From contig NZ_CP091794.1 in the NCBI RefSeq assembly GCF_022024175.1, forward strand, positions 3,038,001 through 3,102,000: a stretch of 64,000 nt of DNA, read 5' to 3'. This DNA comes from Prevotella communis (GTDB lineage: Bacteria; Bacteroidota; Bacteroidia; Bacteroidales; Bacteroidaceae). This document shows, in pieces, positions 36,180 through 43,791 of the stretch (position 1 is the first letter of the stretch; each line of letters starts with the position of its first letter). The position numbers were made by a program, and so were the translations under genes. Under the pieces are notes generated by a model, which ran no database searches, was not told the origin of the DNA, and was given only the letters and a program-made list of their open reading frames with translations.

Positions 36180-37364
36180 TTAGTCTTCGTATACCTCTGT
36201 GATCTGGCCAGAACCTACAGTACGACCACCCTCACGGATAGCGAAACGCAGACCCTTGTTCAGAGCAACGGCATAGATCAACTCAACAGTAATCTCAACG
36301 TTGTCACCAGGCATTACCATCTCAACACCCTCTGGCAGAGTGATCTCACCGGTGCAGTCCATGGTGCGGAGGTAGAACTGAGGACGATACTTGTTTCCGA
36401 ATGGAGTGTGACGACCACCCTCTTCCTTCTTCAGTACGTAGATAGAAGCCTTGAACTTCTTGAATGGCTTGATCTGTCCGGGATGGCAGAGCACCATACC
36501 ACGCTTGATCTCGTTCTTGTCGATACCACGGAGCAGCAGACCTACGTTATCACCAGCCTGACCCTCATCCAGGATCTTACGGAACATCTCGACACCAGTT
36601 ACAACTGAGTTCTTGTCCTCACCAAGACCGAGCAGTTCAACAGCATCACCAACGTGGATAACACCAGTCTCGATACGACCAGTAGCTACAGTACCACGAC
36701 CTGTGATTGAGAATACGTCCTCAACAGGCATCAGGAAAGGCTTGTCGGTAGCACGAGGAGGCTCCTGAATCCAAGTGTCGCAAGTATCCATAAGCTCCAT
36801 AACCTTCTGCTCCCACTTCTCAACGCCGTTCAGAGCACCGAGGGCAGAGCCACGAATGATAGGAGTCTCATCCTCGAACTCATACTGCTCCAGAATCTCG
36901 CGGACCTCCATCTCAACGAGCTCCAGCATCTCCTCATCCTCAACCATATCACACTTGTTCAGGAATACAACCAGACGGGGAACGTTTACCTGACGAGCGA
37001 GCAGAACGTGCTCACGAGTCTGAGGCATAGGACCGTCAGTTGCAGCAACTACGAGGATAGCACCATCCATCTGAGCAGCACCAGTTACCATGTTCTTCAC
37101 ATAGTCGGCGTGTCCCGGGCAGTCCACGTGAGCGTAGTGACGCAGCTTGGTCTCGTACTCAACGTGAGCGGTGTTAATAGTAATACCACGCTCCTTCTCC
37201 TCGGGAGCATTGTCGATCTGGTCGAATGACTTCACCTCAGAAAGACCAGCCTTAGCCAGTACAGTGGTGATAGCAGCGGTCAGAGTTGTCTTACCGTGGT
37301 CAACGTGACCAATAGTACCGATGTTTACGTGCGGTTTGGTGCGCACAAATGTCTCTTTTGCCAT
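36180..37364 (-). CDS. tuf: Elongation factor Tu
   Basis: 394 aa GTPase that delivers aminoacyl-t[21 protein letters not shown] and NKCDMV are intact; domains 2 and 3 are complete and end [12 protein letters not shown]. It is embedded between four upstream tRNA genes and tRNA-Trp-secE. A consensus promoter lies before the first tRNA, so tRNAs and tuf may form one transcript. It is the only tuf in the window. Confidence 0.99.
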   Translation of the reverse strand: MAKETFVRTKPHVNIGTIGHVDHGKTTLTAAITTVLAKAGLSEVKSFDQIDNAPEEKERGITINTAHVEYETKLRHYAHVDCPGHADYVKNMVTGAAQMDGAILVVAATDGPMPQTREHVLLARQVNVPRLVVFLNKCDMVEDEEMLELVEMEVREILEQYEFEDETPIIRGSALGALNGVEKWEQKVMELMDTCDTWIQEPPRATDKPFLMPVEDVFSITGRGTVATGRIETGVIHVGDAVELLGLGEDKNSVVTGVEMFRKILDEGQAGDNVGLLLRGIDKNEIKRGMVLCHPGQIKPFKKFKASIYVLKKEEGGRHTPFGNKYRPQFYLRTMDCTGEITLPEGVEMVMPGDNVEITVELIYAVALNKGLRFAIREGGRTVGSGQITEVYED

Positions 37365-37436
37365 TGTTTTTTGTTTTTATAAAATTTGTTTATATTACGT
37401 GTTGTTTTTGCTCCTCCTTACAATCCTCAGAGAGAG

Positions 37437-37508
<72 letters not shown>

Positions 37509-37518
37509 ATGTTTATAG

Positions 37519-37591
37519 AGCGGAAAACGGGGCTCAAACCCGCGACCCCCAGCTTGGAAGGCTAGTGCTCTATCAACTGAGCTATTTCCGC
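37519..37591 (-). tRNA. tRNA-Gly (TCC anticodon)
   Basis: 73 nt. Acceptor GCGGAAA/TTTCCGC, anticodon loop CTTCCAA in stem CTAGC/GCTGG (one G-U pair), T loop TTTGAGC. Only 10 bases separate it from tRNA-Thr(GGT). Confidence 0.95.
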
Positions 37592-37609
37592 AAAAACATC
37601 TCTTGAGAG

Positions 37610-37692
37610 TGGGTGCTGATGGATTCGAACCACCGAAGTCGAAAGACAGCAGATTTACAGTCTGCCCCATTTGGCCACTCTGGAAAACACCC
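37610..37692 (-). tRNA. tRNA-Tyr (GTA anticodon)
   Basis: 83 nt with the long variable arm of class II tRNAs. Acceptor GGGTGTT/AGCACCC with one G-U pair, anticodon loop CTGTAAA, T loop TTCGAAT. Confidence 0.94.
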
Positions 37693-37741
37693 AAATCTTT
37701 GCGTCCCAACTAGTCGCGCGCTTGCTTTTTCGCTCCACTTG

Positions 37742-37815
37742 AGCCTCTTGTCGGATTCGAACCAACGACCCCGAGATTACAAATCACGTGCTCTGGCCAA
37801 CTGAGCTAAAGAGGC
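37742..37815 (-). tRNA. tRNA-Thr (TGT anticodon)
   Basis: 74 nt. Acceptor GCCTCTT/AAGAGGC, anticodon stem CGTGA/TCTCG around TTTGTAA (one A-C-type imperfect pair at the stem), T loop TTCGAAT. First of the four tRNAs behind the promoter. Confidence 0.94.
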
Positions 37816-37868
37816 TTTTCTAAGCAGCCGCTCTCTCTTCAGATTTACGACCTGTTGGAAAACGGCTG

Positions 37869-37899
37869 CAAAGTTACGACTTATTTTTGAATTACCAAA
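37869..37899 (-). promoter_or_regulatory. Promoter of the tRNA-tuf unit
   Basis: Minus strand TTTG (37896-37899), 19 bases, TAACTTTG (37869-37876). In the leader GCAGCCG (37824-37830) and CGGCTGC (37863-37869) can pair. Confidence 0.78.
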
Positions 37900-37917
37900 A
37901 CTTTTCTAGAGTTTTTT

Positions 37918-38217
37918 TTAGTAATTTCTCAATTTTTCCTTGAATTTCTGCAGTTGAGCCCTCATTGAGTCAACGCAGAGGTCTATACTTTCTTCAAATG
38001 TGTCGCTTGTCTTCTCTACTCTCAGTGTATTTCCGGGTACCGCAACTTGTATGCTGGCTTCCTTATTCTGGGCAGTAGCAGGCTTTACGACCTTTAATTG
38101 CACCTCAACTTTCTGTATATCTTCGTACGACTTTTCTAACTTGGCGACCTTCTTTTCGATGAACGCCTCTAACTTCTCGGTAGCGTCGAAATGGATCGAC
38201 TGAATCTTAATTTCCAT
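37918..38217 (-). CDS. hpf: Ribosome hibernation promoting factor (HPF/RaiA family)
   Basis: 99 aa short-type HPF that binds the 30S decoding region and silences ribosomes when growth stops. The fold pattern EIKIQSIHFDATEKLEAFIEKKVAKL is clear, with no long C-terminal dimerisation domain. GGAGGT sits six bases before the ATG at 38217, an unusually good Shine-Dalgarno for this genome, which decides the start over an upstream TTG. It lies 37 bases behind the recombinase gene and is probably read with it. Confidence 0.92.
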   Translation of the reverse strand: MEIKIQSIHFDATEKLEAFIEKKVAKLEKSYEDIQKVEVQLKVVKPATAQNKEASIQVAVPGNTLRVEKTSDTFEESIDLCVDSMRAQLQKFKEKLRNY

Positions 38218-38254
38218 AGTTACCTCCAATTTTAAAAAGTTAAACTATAAAGCT

Positions 38255-39133
38255 CTAGTCCCTCGGAAGGGCCTCTTTGTAAACTCGCTTTAACTGCTCG
38301 AACGTTGTGTGCGTGTAAATTTGTGTTGTCTCCAGGCTTTCATGCCCCAGGAGTTTCCTTACGCTTTCCAGTCCTGCGTCGTGGTTGAGCATGGCTGTTG
38401 CAAAACTGTGTCTCAGTACGTGGGGTGATTTCTTCTTCAGCGTTGTTACCTTCGCCAGGTTCTCCCTCACTGTGCTGTAGACCTCTGCTTCGGATATTCT
38501 TTCTCCTTTGTTATTAAGGAAGAGTGCTTCCGAGCGTTTTACTATCTCCTCGTCGCGGCAAGCTATATACTGCCCCAACTGCTCTGCCAGTTCTTTACCG
38601 AAAGGGATGATGCGCTGCTTGTTTCTTTTGCCGGTAACCTTAAGTTGCATGGCATCCAGATCCACGTCGCTATCGTTTAGCCCTATCAGTTCGCTACGTC
38701 TAAGTCCTGCCTCGTAGAGTATTATAATAATTGTACGCGCACGTACATCTTTATAATCAACTCCCCATTCCGTTTTATCCAGAAGTTGGTTTATCTCCTC
38801 CTCCTTTACGAATTGCGGCAGTGGCTTCCGCTTCTTGGGACCGGTTATCATGTGAGCCGGATCCTTGTTGACCAACTTTCTTGCGAGGGCGTATCTGAAA
38901 AAAGAGCGCAGGGCCGATAGCCCTGTATTCACGGTCGAGGCATTGTTGCCCCTGTCCATGAGACTCTCCATCCATCCTCGGATGACGTCGGCATCTACCG
39001 ATACCCAACTGAGCCCCTCCTCTGTTTCCTCGAAGTATTTCTGGAAGTCTCGCAGACTGTCCTCATACCTTTTTACTGTCAGCTCGCTGCGATTTCGCTC
39101 GTAGCGCAGATAGTCGAGAAATTGGTCAATCAT
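38255..39133 (-). CDS. Tyrosine recombinase of the XerC/XerD type
   Basis: 292 aa from ATG; a GTG four codons upstream is possible. N-terminal SAM-like core-binding domain, then the catalytic domain with R145 (AGLRRSEL), H238-x-x-R241 (HVLRHSFAT), H264 (LLGHESLETT) and Y273 (IYTHT). Length and spacing fit host XerC/D, which resolve chromosome dimers at dif, and not a phage integrase. Neighbours are rpsU and hpf, a housekeeping setting. XerC and XerD cannot be separated without comparison. Confidence 0.88.
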   Translation of the reverse strand: MIDQFLDYLRYERNRSELTVKRYEDSLRDFQKYFEETEEGLSWVSVDADVIRGWMESLMDRGNNASTVNTGLSALRSFFRYALARKLVNKDPAHMITGPKKRKPLPQFVKEEEINQLLDKTEWGVDYKDVRARTIIIILYEAGLRRSELIGLNDSDVDLDAMQLKVTGKRNKQRIIPFGKELAEQLGQYIACRDEEIVKRSEALFLNNKGERISEAEVYSTVRENLAKVTTLKKKSPHVLRHSFATAMLNHDAGLESVRKLLGHESLETTQIYTHTTFEQLKRVYKEALPRD

Positions 39134-39168
39134 AAAGCGTTGCACTAACTTATCATAGTTTTCGGCAA

Positions 39169-39200
39169 CGAATTTACGGAAATTTTATGAATCTACCAAA
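39169..39200 (-). promoter_or_regulatory. Promoter of the recombinase-hpf unit
   Basis: Minus strand TTTG (39197-39200), 20 bases, TAAATTCG (39169-39176), one base off the TAnnTTTG box. Confidence 0.6.
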
Positions 39201-39219
39201 TTTTTCGAGAAAAAAATGC

Positions 39220-39411
39220 TTATTCCTCGTTTGTACGGAGCTGCTGTACGTAAACGGCGTGCTCCATCTTCAGGCGCTTCAGGACAGAAGGCTTGTCGAA
39301 TTGCTGACGACGACGCAGCTCTTTCACAACACCTGTCTTCTCGAACTTTCTCTTAAACTTCTTGAGGGCCTTCTCGATGTTCTCGCCTTCTTTTACTGGT
39401 ACAATAATCAT
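39220..39411 (-). CDS. rpsU: 30S ribosomal protein S21
   Basis: 63 aa basic protein. MIIVPVKEGENIEKALKKFKRKFEKTG is the S21 signature; the tail is shorter and less basic than in proteobacteria. In Bacteroidota S21 helps shield the anti-Shine-Dalgarno of 16S rRNA (family knowledge), which fits the weak ribosome-binding sites seen across this window. Own promoter upstream. Confidence 0.95.
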   Translation of the reverse strand: MIIVPVKEGENIEKALKKFKRKFEKTGVVKELRRRQQFDKPSVLKRLKMEHAVYVQQLRTNEE

Positions 39412-39490
39412 ACTGTTTTTTGACTTTAAAATGTTAAATGGTTAAACTTGAATTACTTACGTGCACACATAGGTACACAAAAAGTGGGTG

Positions 39491-39522
39491 CAAAGGTACA
39501 AACATTTCGTGAATTGACCAAG
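39491..39522 (-). promoter_or_regulatory. Promoter of rpsU
   Basis: Minus strand CTTG (39519-39522, one base off TTTG), 20 bases, TACCTTTG (39491-39498). Confidence 0.72.
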
Positions 39523-39639
39523 TTTTTTGCCAACTTTTTGATGTAAATGGCTGATTATTACCACAAAATAACCTTCCTGAGTGCTATTTCAGTCCGATTT
39601 ACGTGCTATTTTTAACTGTTGTTGATACAAAAAAGTGCT

Positions 39640-39823
39640 GCGCGTTACAGTTGTTACAGATTACAGTTAAATCTCAACTACATATACCCTCAAAATGGCT
39701 CAAAAAAAATGTAAATACTATTTACTATTATATATAATATATATATTATATATAATAGTACTTTCAATTTAGCCAAATTTATAGCTTTAAAACCTAACTG
39801 TAATCTGTAACACTGTAACGCGC
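39640..39823. repeat. Inverted-repeat element with central palindrome
   Basis: Left arm 39640-39669 (GCGCGTTACAGTTGTTACAG and nine more bases) is the reverse complement of the right arm 39795-39823, apart from one extra base. The centre (39723-39760) is a perfect 38-bp AT palindrome, so the whole element can extrude as a cruciform or fold as one long hairpin. It has no coding frame and could be a MITE-like remnant. Confidence 0.75.
39723..39760. repeat. Perfect 38-bp AT palindrome
   Basis: TACTATTATATATAATATA (39723-39741) is followed at once by its exact reverse complement (39742-39760), with no spacer. It lies near the middle of the larger inverted repeat. Confidence 0.9.
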
Positions 39824-39899
39824 TTAATCACAAAAACCACACGCTTAACCTTTTCTTGTTTTTTGACAAAGATTGCTCTTCTATCTCATTTTTTATGAG

Positions 39900-40013
39900 T
39901 ACCTTTGCATCGTCAATAAGGGATAAATATTGCGCCCTAACTAGCGAGAAAAATTTTCCTAGTGCACGAGGAAGTTTGGAAGCACGAAGGCACTCTAGAG
40001 CCCCGAAATTGAC
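39900..40013 (+). ncRNA. Candidate small structured RNA with own -7 box
   Basis: TACCTTTG (39900-39907) is a consensus -7 box. Four bases later GTCAAT (39912-39917) and GGG (39920-39922) can pair with ATTGAC (40008-40013) and CCC (about 40001-40003), closing a domain of about 100 nt. Inside, AGTGC/GCACT and CTAG/CTAG can also pair. No match to a known RNA class that I can name; it is neither 6S, SRP, tmRNA nor RNase P by signature. The 3' end is not defined. Confidence 0.4.
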
Positions 40014-40147
40014 AAAGGTAAAAAGATTAAACATTAATAATTCTTGGCAAGCCCCCCCCCTGACACGGGAAAACGAGCTGAGATTGTTGGTAAGACAGAC
40101 TCTTTAGTTAATTTATGTGAATACATGAAAAATTTTCGCATTTCATC

Positions 40148-40178
40148 TTTGGTTTTTGCTTTTTTATCCATAAATTTG
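40148..40178 (+). promoter_or_regulatory. Promoter of the AraC-type gene
   Basis: TTTG (40148-40151), 19 bases, TAAATTTG (40171-40178): a full consensus match. It gives a leader of about 55 bases. Confidence 0.75.
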
Positions 40179-40239
40179 CAAAACAACAACATAATCTCAC
40201 AAAGAGATAAGATGAATAACTTAACTAAAGATTAAGACT

Positions 40240-40989
40240 ATGAGAAAGAAGACCATCCTAACCGCCACATTACTATTCATAGCAACAACCGCCTGCCAGG
40301 CACGCACATTGACGATTGCCGAGGCCGACACCATCATTGTGATACTATCGTGCATCATCATACTGCTTCTGGTAACTGGAGCTTTCGGCGTGCATTATAG
40401 CAGAATAGTATATCGTCGCAACGAGCAGTTGAACCGCATACTCAATGCGCTGAACGACTACCGCGCCATCGTGGGCGACAAGGACATGTCGCTCGACGAA
40501 CTGGAAAAGCAGCTGAAGGAGAAGCAGGTCAGCCAGAATGCCAACAAGCCCATCCCGACGGAAGAGGCGCAGACCTTCTTCGTGAAGATGGATGCACGCG
40601 TCAACAAGGAAAAGCCTTTCACGGATCCCGATTTCGATCAGCAGGCGCTGGCTGATTTCATGGAGGTAGACCTGGACACATTCTGCAAACTGGTGCCGCG
40701 CTATGCCGACCCCGACAGAACACTGGAGTATATCAACTCCCTGCGCGCAGAGTATGCCACAAAGGTGCTGATGGATCCCACGGAGTGCTCGCTGGACAAC
40801 ATCGCCAGCAGGAGCGGCTTCAAGAACACCGCCACCTTCAACTCGGCATTCAAGTTTGCCTTCGGCGTGATGCCTGACGAATACCTTGACAGCGTGAGCC
40901 AGATGTTCAAGAAGAAGGGCAAGAAAAGCATCTTCGCAACCATCAGTAAAATTTTCCTCACCGTGTGGACATTTTTACTTACGTCATGA
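40240..40989 (+). CDS. Membrane-anchored AraC-type HTH protein
   Basis: 249 aa. A hydrophobic N-terminal segment (residues about 5-20, with a cysteine in TTACQA that could be a lipobox) is followed by a membrane helix near 30-50 (IIVILSCIIILLLVTGAFGV) and a charged, coiled-coil-like stretch with LDELEKQLKEK. The C-terminal part (about 125-225) is an AraC-like double HTH: QQALADFMEVDLDTFCKLV and CSLDNIASRSGFKNTATFNSAF, GVMPDEYLD. A second hydrophobic patch ends the protein. It is probably a membrane-tethered transcription regulator; target and signal unknown. Confidence 0.7.
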   Translation: MRKKTILTATLLFIATTACQARTLTIAEADTIIVILSCIIILLLVTGAFGVHYSRIVYRRNEQLNRILNALNDYRAIVGDKDMSLDELEKQLKEKQVSQNANKPIPTEEAQTFFVKMDARVNKEKPFTDPDFDQQALADFMEVDLDTFCKLVPRYADPDRTLEYINSLRAEYATKVLMDPTECSLDNIASRSGFKNTATFNSAFKFAFGVMPDEYLDSVSQMFKKKGKKSIFATISKIFLTVWTFLLTS

Positions 40990-41046
40990 GAAACGCCTGA
41001 AATTCAAAAAAAACTGCAAATCGTTCGCTAAATCGGAATTTTTGTA

Positions 41047-41054
41047 TAACTTTG
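41047..41054 (+). promoter_or_regulatory. -7 box of the argD promoter
   Basis: TAACTTTG followed by the palindrome GCATGC, 29 bases before the argD ATG. TTCG lies 19 bases upstream as a weak -33. The TGCATGC overlap may serve ArgR. Confidence 0.6.
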
Positions 41055-41083
41055 CATGCAGATAACAACAAAAACGTAACAAT

Positions 41084-42211
41084 ATGCAATTATTTGACGT
41101 TTATCCCCTTTTCGATGTGAATATCGTGAAGGGAAAAGGATGCAAAGTATGGGACGATAAAGGTCAGGAATACATGGACCTTTATGGCGGTCATGCCGTT
41201 ATCAGCATTGGCCACTGCCACCCCCACTACGTAGAGAAAATGGCGCAGCAGTTGCAGACACTAGGCTTCTACAGCAACTCCGTACAAAACAAGCTTCAGG
41301 CCGAACTGGCAGAACGACTGGGCAAGATTAGCGGATACGAGGACTATCAGCTGTTTTTGGTGAACAGCGGTGCCGAGGCTAACGAGAATGCCCTGAAGCT
41401 GGCATCGTTTAAGACGGGCAACGTGCGCGTGCTGTCTTGCGAGAAAGCTTTCCACGGACGTACCAGCCTAGCCGTCGAGGTGACCAACAACCCCAAGATT
41501 GTTGCCCCCATCAATGATAACCACCACGTACGCTTCCTGCCACTCAACGATATTGAGCCTTGGGTGCGCGAACTGACACGCGAGGGTATCGCTGCCGTTA
41601 TCCTGGAGTGTATTCAGGGTGTTGGCGGTATTCAGATGGCCACACCTGAGTTTGCCCAGAAGTTGGCCTATGCCTGCAAGCGCTATGGTGCCGTACTGAT
41701 CTGTGACGAGATACAGTGTGGCTACGGCCGAAGCGGCAAGTTCTTCGCTCACCAGTGGCTGGGCATCAAACCCGATATTATCACCGTGGCCAAGGGCATC
41801 GGCAACGGATTCCCCATGAGTGCCGTGCTGATTTCACCTGAGTTCAAGGCCGTCTATGGACAGTTGGGTACCACCTTCGGAGGTAACCATCTGGCATGTA
41901 CCGCAGCCTTGTCGGTTATCGACGTGATGGAACAGGAGAACCTGGTGGAGAATGCCCGCGAGGTGGGTGACTACCTGATGGAGAAGATTCGCAACCTGAA
42001 CAACGATAAGATTAAAGAGGTACGCGGTCGCGGACTGATGATTGGTATCGAGCTCTACACACCACAGAAGCCCGTACGCCAGCGCCTGGTTTACGAGCAG
42101 CACGTCTTCACAGGCTGCTCAGGCGAGAATGTACTCCGTCTGTTGCCACCATTAACCTTCACCAAGGCAGAAGCAGATGAGTTCGTAAAGCGTCTGGAAG
42201 CCGCTTTATGA
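41084..42211 (+). CDS. argD: N-acetyl/succinylornithine aminotransferase
   Basis: 375 aa class-III PLP aminotransferase that makes N-acylornithine from N-acylglutamate semialdehyde. NSGAEANENALKLA, CDEIQCGYGRSGKFFAH and the PLP lysine K237 in TVAKGIGNGFPM are present. In a pathway that uses N-succinylornithine, the acyl group handled is probably succinyl. It is the first gene of a second arginine/proline segment, split from argR-argG by some 17 kb of ribosomal and rpo genes. A long dispersed repeat lies directly behind its stop codon. Confidence 0.93.
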   Translation: MQLFDVYPLFDVNIVKGKGCKVWDDKGQEYMDLYGGHAVISIGHCHPHYVEKMAQQLQTLGFYSNSVQNKLQAELAERLGKISGYEDYQLFLVNSGAEANENALKLASFKTGNVRVLSCEKAFHGRTSLAVEVTNNPKIVAPINDNHHVRFLPLNDIEPWVRELTREGIAAVILECIQGVGGIQMATPEFAQKLAYACKRYGAVLICDEIQCGYGRSGKFFAHQWLGIKPDIITVAKGIGNGFPMSAVLISPEFKAVYGQLGTTFGGNHLACTAALSVIDVMEQENLVENAREVGDYLMEKIRNLNNDKIKEVRGRGLMIGIELYTPQKPVRQRLVYEQHVFTGCSGENVLRLLPPLTFTKAEADEFVKRLEAAL

Positions 42212-42294
42212 GGGAAAAGGGAATAGTGAAAAGTGAATAATTTCTTTTAGTCGCGAAGCTTTGTAAAAGCGAGCAGAGCTCGAGCGGCTACCGC
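42212..42294 (+). repeat. Long-form dispersed repeat, copy 1 (before proC)
   Basis: AAGTGAATAATT-type block followed by a 53-base stretch (42242-42294) that is identical to 43112-43164. On the minus strand it begins GCGGTAGCCGCTCGAGCTCT. Small stems GCTTT/AAAGC and GAGC/GCTC lie inside. Starts at the base after the argD stop. Confidence 0.9.
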
Positions 42295-42301
42295 AATAAA
42301 T

Positions 42302-43081
42302 ATGAAAATTTCAGTGATAGGCGCAGGTGCCATGGGCGGCGCCACCGTAGAAGGCATGATCAAGGCCGACTACTTCGACAACAAAGACTTGATGGTAAGC
42401 GACCCTGCTGAGGTCGTACTGAAGAAATTCTCTGCACAGGGTATCCGTACCACTACCGACAACGCAGCAGCTGCAAAGGAGGCTGACGTGGTGATGGTAT
42501 TCGTAAAGCCCTGGTTGGTAGAGACCGTATTAAAAGGTATCAAGGACAGTCTGAACCCCGAGAAGCAGATTCTCGTAGTCATCGCTGCCGGTGTGAAATC
42601 AGCCAGCATTCAGGAGTGGCTGGGAGCACAGTGTCCCCCGCTGTTCCTCTGTATCCCCAATATCGCCATTGCAGAACTGGCATCCATGACGTTCCTGGTG
42701 CCTGTGACGACTGAATCGTCACACACCGAGACTGTGAAGGCCATCTTTGATGCGATGGGTAATACGCTGATTACCGACGAGGCACACCTGGCAGCAGGCA
42801 CTACCCTCGCCTCTTGCGGCATTGCCTATGCGATGCGCTATGTGCGTGCAGCCTCGGAAGGTGGCGTAGAACTGGGATTCAAGGCCGACCAGGCCAAGGA
42901 GATTGTAATGCAGACCATGTTGGGCGCCGTGAAACTGCTGGAGGCCAGCGGACTGCATCCCGAAGCTGCCATCGACCTGGTGACCACACCTGGTGGTGTG
43001 ACCATCAAGGGACTGAACGAGATGGAGCATGCAGGCTTCACATCTGCTGTGATTCGCGGATTGAAAGCAGGAGTAAAATAA
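42302..43081 (+). CDS. proC: Pyrroline-5-carboxylate reductase
   Basis: 259 aa NAD(P)H-dependent reductase, last step of proline synthesis. KISVIGAGAMGGATVEGM is the Rossmann motif; PGGVTIKGLNEMEHAGFTSAV near the C terminus is the family signature. Full length. The gene is bracketed by two identical 53-bp direct repeats, so recombination between them would delete it. Its start lies seven bases after the upstream repeat. Confidence 0.95.
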   Translation: MKISVIGAGAMGGATVEGMIKADYFDNKDLMVSDPAEVVLKKFSAQGIRTTTDNAAAAKEADVVMVFVKPWLVETVLKGIKDSLNPEKQILVVIAAGVKSASIQEWLGAQCPPLFLCIPNIAIAELASMTFLVPVTTESSHTETVKAIFDAMGNTLITDEAHLAAGTTLASCGIAYAMRYVRAASEGGVELGFKADQAKEIVMQTMLGAVKLLEASGLHPEAAIDLVTTPGGVTIKGLNEMEHAGFTSAVIRGLKAGVK

Positions 43082-43082
43082 G

Positions 43083-43164
43083 GGTATAGGGAAAAGTGAA
43101 AAGTGAAAAAATTCTTTTAGTCGCGAAGCTTTGTAAAAGCGAGCAGAGCTCGAGCGGCTACCGC
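43083..43164 (+). repeat. Long-form dispersed repeat, copy 2 (after proC)
   Basis: The 53 bases at 43112-43164 are identical to those at 42242-42294, in the same orientation, preceded by GAAAAGTGAAAAGTGAAAAA. The block carries the same inner GCTTT/AAAGC and GAGC/GCTC stems. Confidence 0.9.
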
Positions 43165-43179
43165 TTTGAAAAGTAAAAA

Positions 43180-43743
43180 ATGATTATGGACGAACAACTG
43201 AAACAGATTGGTGAGCGTTTGCGCGGACTGCGCGACGTACTCGATATCCCCGTGAGCGAGATGGCCGAGACCATTGGCATCTCATCGGATAAATATGAGA
43301 AGATTGAGGCAGGCGAGATGGACATCACTATCTCGAACCTAATGAAGATAGCCCACAAATACGGTGTATCAACAGAGGAGCTGATCTTCGCGGAGGCACC
43401 TCACATGAAGTCATACTACGTGACACGTAAGGGGCAGGGTATGAGCATCGAGCGTACGAAGGCCTATAAATACCAGAGTCTGGTAGGCGGTTTCGTGAAC
43501 CACAAGGCCGACGTGTTCATCGTCACCGTAGAACCCAAGCCCGAGGCACAGGTGGTCTACAAGAACTCACACCCAGGTCAGGAGTTCAACCTGGTGCTCG
43601 AAGGAAAGATGGAACTCTATATCGCCGGCAAGACCATCGTACTGGAAGAGGGCGACAGCATCTATTTCGATGCCACCAAGCCCCACGGCATGCTGGCCAT
43701 GGGAGACAAGGCCGTCAAATTCCTCGCCTTTACAGTAGAATAG
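43180..43743 (+). CDS. XRE-family regulator with cupin domain
   Basis: 187 aa. Residues about 8-70 are a helix-turn-helix of the XRE type (LRDVLDIPVSEMAETIGISSDKYEKIEAGEMD), and 100-187 a cupin barrel (HPGQEFNLVLEGKMELYIAGKT, EGDSIYFDATKPHGM) that may bind a small ligand or metal. A second ATG two codons inside is an equal start. It stands immediately before an acyl-CoA synthetase gene (48-base gap), which it probably regulates. The effector is unknown. Confidence 0.87.
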   Translation: MIMDEQLKQIGERLRGLRDVLDIPVSEMAETIGISSDKYEKIEAGEMDITISNLMKIAHKYGVSTEELIFAEAPHMKSYYVTRKGQGMSIERTKAYKYQSLVGGFVNHKADVFIVTVEPKPEAQVVYKNSHPGQEFNLVLEGKMELYIAGKTIVLEEGDSIYFDATKPHGMLAMGDKAVKFLAFTVE

Positions 43744-43791
43744 TCGTAATAACGCGATGACGTTATATCATTATAACGAAAGAAAGAAGAA

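Larger units (their letters stand above)
39412..40239. other. 828-base gene-free region between rpsU and the AraC-type gene
   Basis: No convincing coding frame. From left to right it holds the rpsU promoter (39491-39522), an AT-rich stretch with nothing recognised (39523-39639), a 184-base inverted-repeat element with a perfect central palindrome (39640-39823), a TACCTTTG box and a possible folded RNA (39900-40013), a run of nine C (40052-40060), and the promoter and leader of the AraC-type gene (40148-40239). Short frames of 60-85 codons crossing it have no family resemblance. Confidence 0.7.

Noticed and set aside
38255..39133. Tyrosine recombinase next to a tRNA cluster as a sign of an integrated island
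   Set aside because: The protein has the length and setting of a host Xer recombinase, no tRNA 3' duplication is visible, and the neighbours are housekeeping genes.
39900..40013. RNase P, tmRNA, 6S or SRP RNA in the rpsU-AraC gap
   Set aside because: GAGGAAG at 39968 recalls RNase P but the rest of its conserved core is missing; no tRNA-like end, SRP apical loop or 6S bubble is seen.
40071..40100. TPP riboswitch suggested by a CTGAGA at about 40078
   Set aside because: The long conserved second half of the TPP aptamer is missing and the downstream gene is not a thiamin gene.
39856..40107. 83-codon open frame in the rpsU-AraC gap
   Set aside because: No homology, no ribosome-binding site, low-complexity ends; it overlaps the candidate RNA and the C9 run.
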